Below are positions 51,788 through 61,442 of a stretch of DNA of 64,000 nt, one piece after another. The stretch is from NCBI GenBank assembly GCA_944391115.1, contig CALXSJ010000004.1, positions 1-64,000 of the forward strand. The letters are read 5' to 3'. This DNA comes from an uncultured Victivallales bacterium. Lineage in GTDB: Bacteria; Verrucomicrobiota; Lentisphaeria; Victivallales; UBA1829. Each line of letters begins with the position of its first letter. Positions within the stretch are counted from its first letter, which is position 1. A model generated the notes under the pieces. The model was given only the letters and a program-made list of their open reading frames with translations, had not been told where the DNA came from and searched no databases. Made by a program: the position numbers and the translations under genes.

Positions 51788-53341
51788 ATGAAGGCTGTCA
51801 GCGGAACTGAAATGCGCAATCTCGACCGTCGCGCGATCGAGGAGGGGGGAATTCCCGGAGAACGCCTGATGCGGATCGCCGGCGCGCTTGCCACATCGTC
51901 GATTATGGAATACATCGCAAGACTGATGAAGTTCGATGTGTTTCCGCGCAACATCATCGTGCTGGCCGGAAAAGGCAACAACGCGGGCGACGCGTTCGTC
52001 GTCGCGAAACTGCTTGCGAATCTCGGCGAATACAACGTGTTTCTTCACTGCGCGGCAAAGGAGGAGGAACTGCAGGGCGACGCGCTCACGATGTTCCGCG
52101 AACTGCCCGACAAAATCAAGGGCCGAATCACCTGGGGGCTTCAGAAATCCGATCTGGAAATCCCGAACGTCCTGATTGTGGACGGCCTGCTCGGGACCGG
52201 CTGCCGCGGACCGCTGCGCGAACCCTTCGATTCCTGGATCCGGATCGTGAACGAATCCGGCCATCCGGTAGTTTCGCTCGACATCCCTTCCGGACTTGAC
52301 GCCGACACAGGGGAAGTCGCCACCGACGCAATCGTCGCCGATCTCACGCTCACGATGGCGCTTCCGAAACGGGGCATGCTCTCGGAGGAAGGCATCCGCC
52401 GCTGCGGCAGAATCAAAGTGCTCGACATCGGGATCCCCGCGCGCTTTGCGGACGAGGCGACGGAATTCACGGAATGCACGGCTGCATCCGACATTGTGAA
52501 ATACTTCCCGCGCGAACCCTTCGACATTCACAAGAACTCGCGCGGACACCTTCTCGTGATCGGCGGAAGCAGACTCTATTCCGGTGCGCCCGCGCTCGCC
52601 GGAGAGGCTGCGCTCCGCACCTCGGCGGGACTCGTCACCGTGGCGATTCCGGAGGGTGCGCATCTCTTTGCCGATCCGCCCAAGGCCATGATGATCCGGA
52701 AGATACCGGATTCGTGCCTCGGGTTCTTCTGCGAGGATTCGAAACCCGGAATCGCGGAATTGATGGAAAAGGCCGACGCCGTCGTGATCGGCCCCGGCAT
52801 GGGAACCGATCCGAACTCGCTCTCCATCCTGGAACAGGTGCTTGTTTCCGGGAAAAAGGCGCTCGCCGACGCCGATGCGCTGAATCTTCTGGCTCAGGCT
52901 CCGTTTCTGGCGGAAAAGATCACTGCGGACCTTGTCTTTACGCCGCATCCCGGCGAGATGAAGCGTCTCGCCGCGGCGTTCGGAATCGACACGGCGCTCT
53001 CCCGGCTCGAACAGGCAAGAGCTCTCGCTTCAAAACTCCGCTCCACGGTGGTTCTGAAGGGCGCGCATACGGTGGTGGCCGGCAGGAATGGGGAATATGC
53101 GGTCAACCTGAGCGGCTGTCCCGCGCTCGCCACCGCGGGAAGCGGCGACATTCTCTCCGGAATCATCGGCGCGCTGCTTGCCAACGGGCAGTATTCCGCT
53201 TTTGAATGCGCGCGGGCGGCGGTGTTTCTCCACGGCTTCACGGCGGAGCTGGCCGTTCCGCTCGGATCGCGCGGCCTTATCGCGGATGATCTGATCTGCT
53301 ACATTCCGCAGGCGATCCGGAAAGTTTCGGTGACCGCATGA
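51788..53341 (+). CDS. nnr: Bifunctional NAD(P)H-hydrate epimerase/dehydratase
   Basis: The 517-residue fusion repairs damaged NAD(P)H hydrates. Residues 1-215 are the epimerase (NnrE/YjeF_N: IIVLAGKGNNAGDAFVVAKL, VDGLLGTGCRGPL, SLDIPSGLDADTG). Residues 230-510 are the ADP/ATP-dependent dehydratase (NnrD: VIGGSRLYSGAPALAGEAAL, VIGPGMGTD, VFTPHPGEMKRL, ALATAGSGDILSGIIGALLA with the catalytic Asp). Both halves look intact and match the usual ~500 residues. Its stop overlaps the next gene by 4 bp. Confidence 0.95.
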   Translation: MKAVSGTEMRNLDRRAIEEGGIPGERLMRIAGALATSSIMEYIARLMKFDVFPRNIIVLAGKGNNAGDAFVVAKLLANLGEYNVFLHCAAKEEELQGDALTMFRELPDKIKGRITWGLQKSDLEIPNVLIVDGLLGTGCRGPLREPFDSWIRIVNESGHPVVSLDIPSGLDADTGEVATDAIVADLTLTMALPKRGMLSEEGIRRCGRIKVLDIGIPARFADEATEFTECTAASDIVKYFPREPFDIHKNSRGHLLVIGGSRLYSGAPALAGEAALRTSAGLVTVAIPEGAHLFADPPKAMMIRKIPDSCLGFFCEDSKPGIAELMEKADAVVIGPGMGTDPNSLSILEQVLVSGKKALADADALNLLAQAPFLAEKITADLVFTPHPGEMKRLAAAFGIDTALSRLEQARALASKLRSTVVLKGAHTVVAGRNGEYAVNLSGCPALATAGSGDILSGIIGALLANGQYSAFECARAAVFLHGFTAELAVPLGSRGLIADDLICYIPQAIRKVSVTA

Positions 53342-54162
53342 ACATCGATCCGGAACTGAAAACGAGGACGACCGCCTTTCTGGTGCTCCTGGTTGCGCTG
53401 CTGGTCGTGTTCGCCGGATTCCTCGGATTTTTCCGGGATTATCCGGATCTCTTTTCCGGCAAAAGGAAGGAACAGGCCGTGGAGGTGTCGCGCGACATTG
53501 TCGAGAAATGGCGCACCGCGGTGCTGGACGGAGACCGGAAAAATGCTTTTCTCTATGCCTCGCAGATTGTTCCGGATACCGGAGCCCGGCCGCCGGATCC
53601 GGTTTATGCCGAATTTTTCGAAAGTTGCGGACAAACGCCCTCCGTGCTGACCTCCCTGTGGACAGACGCGGATTTCCGGCGCTGGAAGTCCTGGCTTGCG
53701 GAAGCGGCGCGGATTCCCGCGGAAACAGAGGGCCTTGACGGAGCGCTTGCCGCATTGCAGAAGGCCGCGCCGGACAGACTCTTCGACCGTGCGGCGCTTT
53801 CCGGGTTTGATGTTTTTGTGGTACGCGTCATGAACAGCGATCCGCCGCGTGAACTGTATGAGTTCCGCAAAGACGGCGTAATCTGCACCATGTCGCCGTC
53901 CGACCGCAAGTTCGTCCAAGGCGCGGCAAAGGCGGCGCTGCCTGCCGGAGCGGAACTGATCCACCTCTATCCCGCACCGCAGGCGGACTACCGGGCATTC
54001 AATCAGGAACTCTACCGCCGGGTCGAACCCTATCTGGGGAGAATGCCCCGCCCACCTGCGGAAGGCCTGGTGGAATGCAAGGAGAAATACCCCGACATCG
54101 GCGCGGCCGCATTCTGGCCGGATCCGATCCGCCCCGTCGCCAGGATCTCCGTGAAAAAATGA
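53338..54162 (+). CDS. Single-pass membrane protein of unknown function
   Basis: The 274-residue protein has a short cytoplasmic N-terminus, one transmembrane anchor (residues 12-31, TAFLVLLVALLVVFAGFLGF) and a soluble, probably extracytoplasmic domain without recognised motifs. It is translationally coupled to the NAD(P)H-repair gene (ATGA overlap) and ends 14 bp before a convergent gene. I cannot assign a function. Confidence 0.75.
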   Translation: MNIDPELKTRTTAFLVLLVALLVVFAGFLGFFRDYPDLFSGKRKEQAVEVSRDIVEKWRTAVLDGDRKNAFLYASQIVPDTGARPPDPVYAEFFESCGQTPSVLTSLWTDADFRRWKSWLAEAARIPAETEGLDGALAALQKAAPDRLFDRAALSGFDVFVVRVMNSDPPRELYEFRKDGVICTMSPSDRKFVQGAAKAALPAGAELIHLYPAPQADYRAFNQELYRRVEPYLGRMPRPPAEGLVECKEKYPDIGAAAFWPDPIRPVARISVKK

Positions 54163-54175
54163 AAAGCGGCTTTTC

Positions 54176-56347
54176 TCAGTAATTCAGATGCCAGATCCGC
54201 GGTTCATACGGAGTCAGCGTGCCCCGGACCGCGCCGCCTCTTGTTTTCAGGGAAAAGCTGTTTTCCGCACCTGAAAGATTGACGGCAATCAATGTCACGC
54301 GGTCATCGTCCCTTCTTGCCGCATAAGCCAGATCGGGAGTGGATTCCAGCACAAAATTCGGGAGCGCTTTTCCTTTGCGGAAAGCCGGATAGAAACTCTG
54401 GATTTCCGCATTGATGCCGGAAATCAGAGACCAGAGGCGGGTGCGGGATTCCGGCAGATAGCCATGCCCCATATGGAAGATAACGCCCGCCATGTCATGC
54501 AGGACAGCGAGATAAACGCCGGCGCGAAGTTCCTCGGCGGTCCGGCAGGAAGTGTCCGGAATCGTTCCGCCGAGCCAGAAGAGAACCGGTTTTCCGCCCG
54601 CCGCTTTTTTCGCTTCCCCCATGTCGCGGTCGAGATTCGGAATCATGCACGGGGAAAAGCTGGAACTCCAGTAGGAGGTTTCGAAGACATCGCAGTTGGA
54701 GGCGAACTCCCGCAGATGGTCATGATGGTCGATATGAATGGAAAACAGGCGGCCCGGCGCTTTTTCCTTGAGATAACGGTACAGACCGGCATAGAAACCG
54801 GGCGGGTCCTTTTCCGCAAGCCTGTTTTTTGCGCCTTTTTCATAAACTTTCATCTGGGCTTCGTAGGCAATCCGGGTGATGGTGCGGTCTGCGGGGACGC
54901 CTTTCGAAAGGAAGCGGTCAAGAGTCCGTTTCAGTTCGGCATCCGGGGGAAATACATACCCCGCGGCCGGTTTTCTGGTAAAAGAATATCCGGGGATTCC
55001 CGTAATTGCAACTGCATTCGGCTGCACGCCGTATCTGCCGTATTGAAGATTGAAGGCGTCTCCGAAATGCAGAAACGATTTTCCAGTCGGACTGGCGCCG
55101 AGCAGAAACACGGGACTTCCGGCCATCCGGAAAACCCCGTCCGCGCCCCGGAGTTCCGCATCGGAAGGAATCGCCGCAAGCGAAGGAGTTTCGCCGCAGA
55201 GGCAAAAGAGGCGGGTGGTCCGGATTGCGCCGGAGGAAATTTCCACGACATAACGACCGGGTTTCAAAGGCGGACCGGCAAGGGGGATCATGCCCTGTTT
55301 TGGCGCATTTTGAATGGAACGGACGATTTTTCCGTCCCCGCGGACGGTGATCTTCGCCGGTTCCGGGAAATCATGGGAATAGCGGATTTCCCGGTCGGCA
55401 GGCGTATAATAGAATTTATCAAGATGCAGGGCGGAAGTCTGCACGGAATTCGCCAGCGCTTTTCTATGAAGAAGAATCCGTCCCTCCGGCACACTTGTCA
55501 CCCGCAGTTCCACGACACGGCTGCTTTTCAGGGGCTGATAGTCGCCGGACAAACGTCCTTCCCAGGAAAACATCTCTCCCCGGCGGTCCGGCGAAAGGGT
55601 CTGTTCCGTCTTTCCGTCCAGAAACATTTGAACGCGGAAGCGGGAGGAAGGGCCGCCTTCCGGAAGGGAAACCGCACAGGAAAGAACACCGTTCCGGAGG
55701 CGCAGACGCTCCACATGAACAGACGGGACCTGATCCGCCGTCTTCCCCGTTCCGAAAACCAGTCGTCCGAGCTGTTTCACGTCATGATAACTTCTGGCGC
55801 CGGACCAGCTGGCGCTATAGCGATCCGGCGCGCCTCTGCCGGATGCGAAGTTGATTCCCCATGCCGTTCCCGGCGCGGGTGTCTTTTTCCCGAATGCGGA
55901 AAAAGGAATGACCAGTTCCGCACTCCAGACTCCGGCGCCGGTTTCCGTTTTCCTGCCGACGGACGGATTCCAGCTCATGTCCCGCTTTCTGGCCGTGTAG
56001 AGCGCGCCGTTCGGATTAACCGCGAAATGATAATAGACGCCGCTTTCCGGTTCCGGCGCGAGAATGACTTCGGCAATGTCCCCATCGAAGATGGAAAGAT
56101 CGTCATCCCGGTTTCCGACCACATTCGGACGCTGTCCCGGCTCCAGTTCGCGGAAGACCGTCACATAAAGTTTTTCCGCGTCATAGCGGACCTTCGCACG
56201 CAGGTCATGCGGGGGAATTTCCCCCCGGGTTGTGAGAAATCCTCCCGCGGTGCGCTCCGCGCCCGGCTGCGGCAGACGGAGCTCCTCTCCGGAACAGATG
56301 ACGGACAGAAACACTCCTGCGGCGATCGGCAGCAATCTGGATCTCAT
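54176..56347 (-). CDS. Secreted protein with CBM9-like domain and TIM-barrel-like region
   Basis: The 723-residue protein has a signal peptide (MRSRLLPIAAGVFLSVICSG) and an N-terminal CBM9-like carbohydrate-binding domain (residues 22-200: LYVTVFRELEPG, GDIAEVILAPEPESGVYYHF, WSAELVIPFSAFG). A middle beta region follows, then a barrel-like part (residues 430-650: IHIDHHDHLREFASNCDVFE, VLFWLGGTIPD, AGVIFHMGHGYLPESR) and a C-terminal beta domain. It is probably glycan-binding or glycan-cleaving; no catalytic pair can be named. It follows the GH20-N/GH67-like gene on the same strand and likely belongs to the PocR-AraC locus. Confidence 0.72.
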   Translation of the reverse strand: MRSRLLPIAAGVFLSVICSGEELRLPQPGAERTAGGFLTTRGEIPPHDLRAKVRYDAEKLYVTVFRELEPGQRPNVVGNRDDDLSIFDGDIAEVILAPEPESGVYYHFAVNPNGALYTARKRDMSWNPSVGRKTETGAGVWSAELVIPFSAFGKKTPAPGTAWGINFASGRGAPDRYSASWSGARSYHDVKQLGRLVFGTGKTADQVPSVHVERLRLRNGVLSCAVSLPEGGPSSRFRVQMFLDGKTEQTLSPDRRGEMFSWEGRLSGDYQPLKSSRVVELRVTSVPEGRILLHRKALANSVQTSALHLDKFYYTPADREIRYSHDFPEPAKITVRGDGKIVRSIQNAPKQGMIPLAGPPLKPGRYVVEISSGAIRTTRLFCLCGETPSLAAIPSDAELRGADGVFRMAGSPVFLLGASPTGKSFLHFGDAFNLQYGRYGVQPNAVAITGIPGYSFTRKPAAGYVFPPDAELKRTLDRFLSKGVPADRTITRIAYEAQMKVYEKGAKNRLAEKDPPGFYAGLYRYLKEKAPGRLFSIHIDHHDHLREFASNCDVFETSYWSSSFSPCMIPNLDRDMGEAKKAAGGKPVLFWLGGTIPDTSCRTAEELRAGVYLAVLHDMAGVIFHMGHGYLPESRTRLWSLISGINAEIQSFYPAFRKGKALPNFVLESTPDLAYAARRDDDRVTLIAVNLSGAENSFSLKTRGGAVRGTLTPYEPRIWHLNY

Positions 56348-56383
56348 ATGCGGTCCTCCTTTCCGGTATGCCGTAATTTCCTC

Positions 56384-58525
56384 TTACAGCAGAATCATTT
56401 TGCGGTAGGCTGCGACATCGCGCATCATGCTTTCCATCTGGCGGAGCTTCCACTCCAGATGCCACTTGTCGCAGACGTATTCCATGCTGGGCTCCCAGCC
56501 GATGCGCGAATCGGTCTCCACGCAGGGGATCGTATCCCGGACATTCCGCATCTCCTCGTTTGCAAGGGCCTCGATCTTGTCCAGAACGGCAAGCATCTCC
56601 TCCCGGGTCGAAAAGCTCTGAAGGCGGATGTTGAGCATCCACCAGTTCTTCATATGGATCACGGTGCGCACAGCATTGCGGATGAACTTCCCGAGCGCAT
56701 ACAGACGCTCCCCGCCGGCACGCTTCTTTTCCGGCATCAGCGCGAGGGCCTGTTCAAGCGAGGCAAGCCCCTGCTCCCAGAGGGCAAGCATCCTTTCCAG
56801 ATCCCGGAGCTCGACCGGATAACGGAGCGGTCCCGGAGACTGATTTTCATTCTCATAGGGCTGATAAAGCGTTTTGATGATCTTGTAGCCGAAATGCGCA
56901 TGGGGAGCGGTCGGAAACTGGATCTCCTTGTTCGCCATGACACGGGATATGTTCGGCTGGAAAATGAACGGATAGGCGGGTCCGACGCGCCACGGACCGT
57001 ACTGGTCCTCGTTGGAGGCGACATAGAAATCCATGGCGTCGCTCCAGAACTGCCACGCGGCAACGACCTTTTCCGCGGCCTCCGCGCCATAATCGCGCGC
57101 CGCCAGCTGAAGAAGAAACGTGTCCAGGTCATCATGTTCAGGCGTGAAGAAAATCTCCTTGGCGAGATCAAGCGTCGGATTCTCCCACCAGCCGTAATGG
57201 TGATTTTCGTAAAAGCTCTCCACGCCGCACTCCTTGAGATAGCGTTTCAGGCTGAGCATCTTCCGGATCCAGCGCTGGGGCACGGGAACGTACGGCGCGC
57301 AGCCGAAATCCCATGTCGTCCCGGCCAGGTTGCTGGTGGCGCGAATGCGGAGTCCGAGGCTGTGCGCGATCTCCGCCTCGCTGGCGAAGTAATAGCCGGG
57401 CTCCGTTGCGGAGATGGTGTAATCCATGACGGGAGTCTTGAGTCCGCCGCGTTCGTTCGCCTTGAAAATTTCAAACGTGATCTGGAGCGTGATGTCCTTC
57501 GGGAAGTTTTCCAGGAATTTTCTGCGGACGTCCAGCGGAGCCCAGCCCCAGTTGTAGGTGCTGAAAATAATTTCAATGTCAGGATTCACCTTGTGCACGG
57601 CGCGCTTGATCGCATTGAGAAACGCCGGATAATCGCAGCAGGGATACCAGCCGGGACTCGGACGCGTATCCGGAATGCCGTCCACGACGCTGTCACGGTA
57701 GCGTTTTCCCGTGGTCGCAGGATCTTTGCTGGGAAATTCCAGCGACTCTCCGACCAGGCTGATCGCGCGCGCCTTCGGATAACAGCGGGCAAGATTGCCG
57801 TAAATGGAATCGAAGAACTCCTCCGCGTCCGGATCGTCGGGATGCTTGTAACAGCGGATGTAATTGTAGAGCACGACGTCAATCCCGTATTCGGCAGCGC
57901 GTTCGATCAGTTCATTGATGTTGCAGTAGCCGCGCGTTGTCGTGTCAATATCCTTCACGAAAACGTCGATGGCATTGAATCCGGCATGCAGAATCGCGTT
58001 GAGCTGCCAGTCCGGGAAATCGTCAACCCCGGAGCCGGAGTGGACGCTCCGCATCCGGGCGAGAGGAGAACGGGCATACGCGCATTCCGCCAGATAAGGC
58101 GCTTCCCGCAGGTTCATGCGGTCCTCGATATGAATCGCGCCGTAAAGAACTCCGCGCTCTCCGGCGGCGCAGACGAGCACGCTGTCTTCCCCGCAGGCGA
58201 AGAAAAAGGAACCTTGTTTCCGCGGAACATCCGCCGGCGCGGCCGGATAATCGTCCTTCAGCGTCAGGAGAATGGATTTCGGCTTTTTCTCCATGGCGGG
58301 CAGCGTTTCGATGCGGACGGAGACACCCATGCTGACAAAGAGATAATCCTGCAGATCGCAGGCCGCCTTCCGGATCATCTCCGGCGCGCCTTCTTTCACT
58401 GCGATGCACCATCTGGAATCAATGACGGTTTCCCCTTCGCGCGGCTTCAACTCGTGATTGCGGCGGTCCGGCTTGTGAATCTCACGCATTCTGCGGAGAA
58501 AATCGTAATTTTTTTCCACTTTCAT
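56384..58525 (-). CDS. Cytoplasmic glycoside-hydrolase-like protein (GH67/GH20 N-domain type)
   Basis: The 713-residue protein lacks a signal peptide. Residues 50-150 resemble the GH20b/alpha-glucuronidase N-terminal domain (DLQDYLFVSMGV, SVLVCAAGERGVLYGAIHIE). A TIM barrel follows (residues 155-480: MRSVHSGSGVDDFPDWQLNA, NAIDVFVKDIDTT, AISLVGESLEF, IIFSTYNWGWAP), then a helical C-terminal domain. The arrangement suits an exo-acting glycosidase, possibly on uronic acids or amino sugars; catalytic residues cannot be fixed. The start at 58525 has AAGGA 9 nt upstream. An AraC regulator precedes it by 197 bp. Confidence 0.72.
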   Translation of the reverse strand: MKVEKNYDFLRRMREIHKPDRRNHELKPREGETVIDSRWCIAVKEGAPEMIRKAACDLQDYLFVSMGVSVRIETLPAMEKKPKSILLTLKDDYPAAPADVPRKQGSFFFACGEDSVLVCAAGERGVLYGAIHIEDRMNLREAPYLAECAYARSPLARMRSVHSGSGVDDFPDWQLNAILHAGFNAIDVFVKDIDTTTRGYCNINELIERAAEYGIDVVLYNYIRCYKHPDDPDAEEFFDSIYGNLARCYPKARAISLVGESLEFPSKDPATTGKRYRDSVVDGIPDTRPSPGWYPCCDYPAFLNAIKRAVHKVNPDIEIIFSTYNWGWAPLDVRRKFLENFPKDITLQITFEIFKANERGGLKTPVMDYTISATEPGYYFASEAEIAHSLGLRIRATSNLAGTTWDFGCAPYVPVPQRWIRKMLSLKRYLKECGVESFYENHHYGWWENPTLDLAKEIFFTPEHDDLDTFLLQLAARDYGAEAAEKVVAAWQFWSDAMDFYVASNEDQYGPWRVGPAYPFIFQPNISRVMANKEIQFPTAPHAHFGYKIIKTLYQPYENENQSPGPLRYPVELRDLERMLALWEQGLASLEQALALMPEKKRAGGERLYALGKFIRNAVRTVIHMKNWWMLNIRLQSFSTREEMLAVLDKIEALANEEMRNVRDTIPCVETDSRIGWEPSMEYVCDKWHLEWKLRQMESMMRDVAAYRKMILL

Positions 58526-58639
58526 ATGAACGAATCCTTGCTTCGCTGGTTTGTTTTCCGGGAAAATATCATTCCGCCAGTGCAGAATCAAGGGGAAGAT
58601 ATGGAGAAAATTCCGGAATCAGCAGACGAAAAAACGATT

Positions 58640-58680
58640 CGCGCATTGATAAACTATAGCGCTAGGATTATCTTCTCCCG
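58640..58680 (-). promoter_or_regulatory. Operator-like palindrome upstream of the glycosidase gene
   Basis: The 8-bp perfect palindrome TAGCGCTA (58657-58664) lies in an AT-rich patch about 130 bp before the glycosidase start, between that gene and the PocR-AraC gene. It is a weak candidate regulator site. Confidence 0.35.
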
Positions 58681-58722
58681 GCCATCTCGCAAAGGAGAAT
58701 TCTCCGGAAAAGCCGCTCTGTA

Positions 58723-59565
58723 TCAAGCATTTCTTTTCGCTCTGAATTTTTTACGGTAGACGAGCGGAGAATATCCGCTGCATCTCCGGAACATCATTCC
58801 GAAATGGCTCTGGTCGCGCATGCCGCATTTTTCCATGACGGAAGAAATGGAAAGATCCGTATCCCGGAGAAGTCCCGCGGCCTTTTCCATCCGTTTCCGG
58901 AGCAGATACTCCTGCCAGGAATAACCGGTCTCCGCTTTGAACAGATGCAGAAAACGCGATTTGCTCAGAAACACCTCCGACGCCATCTGCTCCGCGGAAA
59001 CCGGATTCATCATATTGCGCTCCAGATAGACGACCGACTGCCGGATGCGGGAATCGGAAATCCGGGTGCCGAGATCCTGCAGATTTTTCTGCTCGCGCCG
59101 TTCCAGCAGAATCCGGCACAAAGGCGGGAAAATTTCCATGGCGGCCGCCACGGCGCAACCCTTCTTCAGCGGCAGCTGCCGGTAAAGCAGTTCCAGACTC
59201 CGGTAAGGACAGTGCGCATTCTCCTCCCGGAAAATACCGAGCAGAACGACTTCCAGCTCCTGTTTCCCGTTGAAGAGCGGAATGACGATCTCCGAGACTC
59301 CTGCGTGACAGCGGTGAAGAAAGGGGGCGCGGACGGTTCCGATTTTTTCAACAAGAAGCTGATTGTCATTCCGGATGCAGCGCTCCAGACGCGTTTTGTT
59401 TTTCTTCACTTCGCGGCAGAAACGGCTGCAATGCAAGGTGTGTTCCGGAGAAAATCCGCATGCGGCGCGGCAGCCTCCAATGCCTTTCCAGAGGAAGTCA
59501 AGCCTGCAGAGCTTTGCAGTCTCCGAAAGAATTTTTTCCGCATCTTCCATTCCGCGACATTCCAT
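58723..59565 (-). CDS. AraC-family regulator with PocR sensory domain
   Basis: Residues 15-165 resemble a PocR ligand domain, with the cysteine-rich ACGFSPEHTLHCSRFC and the conserved run KKNKTRLERCIRND and APFLHRCHAGVSEIVIPLF. Residues 180-275 are the AraC double HTH (MASEVFLSKSRFLHLFKAET, SVMEKCGMRDQSHFGMMFRR). PocR domains are thought to bind small hydrocarbon derivatives such as 1,2-propanediol. It lies upstream of two glycan-active genes on the same strand and probably activates them. An ATG at 59550 is an alternative start. Confidence 0.87.
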   Translation of the reverse strand: MECRGMEDAEKILSETAKLCRLDFLWKGIGGCRAACGFSPEHTLHCSRFCREVKKNKTRLERCIRNDNQLLVEKIGTVRAPFLHRCHAGVSEIVIPLFNGKQELEVVLLGIFREENAHCPYRSLELLYRQLPLKKGCAVAAAMEIFPPLCRILLERREQKNLQDLGTRISDSRIRQSVVYLERNMMNPVSAEQMASEVFLSKSRFLHLFKAETGYSWQEYLLRKRMEKAAGLLRDTDLSISSVMEKCGMRDQSHFGMMFRRCSGYSPLVYRKKFRAKRNA

Positions 59566-59675
59566 TTCATATTTTCAGGAATCAGAACATATCGTAACGG
59601 GAAGAGCTCCGTCCGCATTGTTTCAGAAACGCGGACGGAAGGAAACGTTCTTTCCGGAAAAAAGGGGAAACGGCA

Positions 59676-61316
59676 TTACTGCTGCTGATCGCCGGACATG
59701 TAGCTTTCCGTATTGGCACGCACCCAGTTCAGGAAGGCGCTCTCCGCCAAAGCACGCTTTTCCGATTGGAATTCGGCGGTAAGCGTATCCTTGAGTGATT
59801 GTTTTTCCGCTGCGGTCGGCGGCGTGCGTTTTTCAATCAGGACCAGCATCATGCCCTCCGGAGTCGGAATCACCGGCGTGACATCGGAGTTGGTCGTCAG
59901 AGCATATCTCGCTTCCAAATCGGCGGAATTGATGTTCTGGCGCGAAAACTCCTTGAGCTGCCTGATCTTCATGCCGGGATTCTTCGCAGCCGCGGCGAGT
60001 TCCGCGGCAGGATTTCTGCTTGCCGTCAGTTTCGCGGCGAAATTGGAAGCGGCTTCCTGCGCCGCCGCACGCGCCCGCTGGAGGGAAAGCACCTCCTCGA
60101 CCTTCGTCTTCACTTCGGCAAACGGCGCCGGAACGGAGGGCTGGCGTTTCACGGCAACGGCGACATAAGCGGCGCGTTTTCCCGCAACGCTCTTTGTAAT
60201 CGGATAACGCTCCGTTGTCTGGAAAAGCGCGGCGACGAGGGCCGGCTCCTTGCCGATCTTGTCAATCAGTTCCGAGGAAGCGGTCAGCCAGGAAACCGGT
60301 TTCACCAGCTGGAACTTGTGTTTCTTCGCAAGCTCGCTGAAGACCGCAATCTGACCGGCGCCGGTGGAAACTTCCGAAGTGGCATTGTAGAGTTCGTTGC
60401 GGAATTCGCGCGCGGCTTCCATGGCCTTGCTTTTCGCCGCTTCGAGTTTGAGTTCCGCGACAATCTGCGCCTTTACGGCGGCAAGCGGCTGGAGTTTTCC
60501 ATTCTTTTTGAACTTTTCTTCAGATGCCTTGTAATACTCCACAACCTGCTTGTCGGTCACAGTCAGACCCTTCATGTAATTTTTATAGTCGAACTCCACG
60601 ATTTCCGTCATCAGCTGCGGCGCGGTCATGAAGAGCCTGGTGTTCTGCTTATAGAAATCCTCAAGTTCCCGTTCGGAAATTTTCGCCGGCTTGTAAGAGG
60701 CAAACGGGAAGAGGATGGAAGAGGCTTTGATTTTTTCCAGCTTGAAATTCATGAACCGGTCGAGCTCGTCGGGAACCACGATCACATTGAGACCGACCCC
60801 CTGCAGCAGCTTTCTCGTGGCAATGAATCTGCGGATGGACTCTTCGAAATCGGCAGTGGTCAGCCCGGAAGGTTCGACATAACTTTTCATAAAGGCTTCA
60901 TACCGCGCGTGATCGAATCCCTTTTCCGAGTTGAATACGGGAATCCGCTTGATTTCCGCAATCACTTCCTCGTCCGGAACAGTGACGCCCGCATTCTCCG
61001 CAGCCGCCTCCAGCGCAATATCCGTGAAGATGTTGGCAATCACATAGTCACGCAGTTCGGACGGCGCAGCGGGATTGTAAAGCGAAAGCAGGAGGCTCTT
61101 GTTGTCCACGGCCTTCTGATAGTCTTTCAGTTTCACCTTTTTCCCGAACACCTTTCCGACGGCGGAATTCGGCGACATTCTGTTCCCGAACAGCAGCGAA
61201 CCGTCCACGCCCGGCGTGAAGAACCAGACAAAGGAGATGATGATGACAATCGAAAACGCTCCGAACAGGATTTTGTTGTGCTTCACCAGCACCGTGTTCA
61301 TTTTTCTTATAACCAT
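59676..61316 (-). CDS. SurA/PpiD-like membrane-anchored chaperone
   Basis: The 546-residue protein has a short cytoplasmic arm, one transmembrane anchor (residues 15-33, KILFGAFSIVIIISFVWFF) and a SurA_N/PpiD-type helical chaperone domain (VGKVFGKKVKLKDYQKAVDN, DEEVIAEIKRIPVFN). The following region resembles parvulin-type folds without a clear intact catalytic set. A Gln-rich tail ends in SGDQQQ. It probably helps fold secreted or outer-membrane proteins. AAGGATCGG lies just upstream of the ATG at 61316. Confidence 0.85.
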   Translation of the reverse strand: MVIRKMNTVLVKHNKILFGAFSIVIIISFVWFFTPGVDGSLLFGNRMSPNSAVGKVFGKKVKLKDYQKAVDNKSLLLSLYNPAAPSELRDYVIANIFTDIALEAAAENAGVTVPDEEVIAEIKRIPVFNSEKGFDHARYEAFMKSYVEPSGLTTADFEESIRRFIATRKLLQGVGLNVIVVPDELDRFMNFKLEKIKASSILFPFASYKPAKISERELEDFYKQNTRLFMTAPQLMTEIVEFDYKNYMKGLTVTDKQVVEYYKASEEKFKKNGKLQPLAAVKAQIVAELKLEAAKSKAMEAAREFRNELYNATSEVSTGAGQIAVFSELAKKHKFQLVKPVSWLTASSELIDKIGKEPALVAALFQTTERYPITKSVAGKRAAYVAVAVKRQPSVPAPFAEVKTKVEEVLSLQRARAAAQEAASNFAAKLTASRNPAAELAAAAKNPGMKIRQLKEFSRQNINSADLEARYALTTNSDVTPVIPTPEGMMLVLIEKRTPPTAAEKQSLKDTLTAEFQSEKRALAESAFLNWVRANTESYMSGDQQQ

Positions 61317-61442
61317 AACCGATCCTTGTGTTTTATTGTCAGGTCAACGGAAAACCTTATAATGTATATCGCAAGGCGCATTATTCAACCTTCGGGAAAC
61401 ATTCCCGCGGAAAAATATTGCACAATTTTGCCCGGTGCGCGT

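Noticed and set aside
54464-58759. A plus-strand open frame of about 1400 codons
   Set aside because: It lies antisense to two glycan-active genes with signal peptide, domain patterns and ribosome sites. It is Arg/His-rich and low in known motifs, a shadow of GC-rich codon use. The same holds for long antisense frames over cysS, the RND pump and kbl-tdh.
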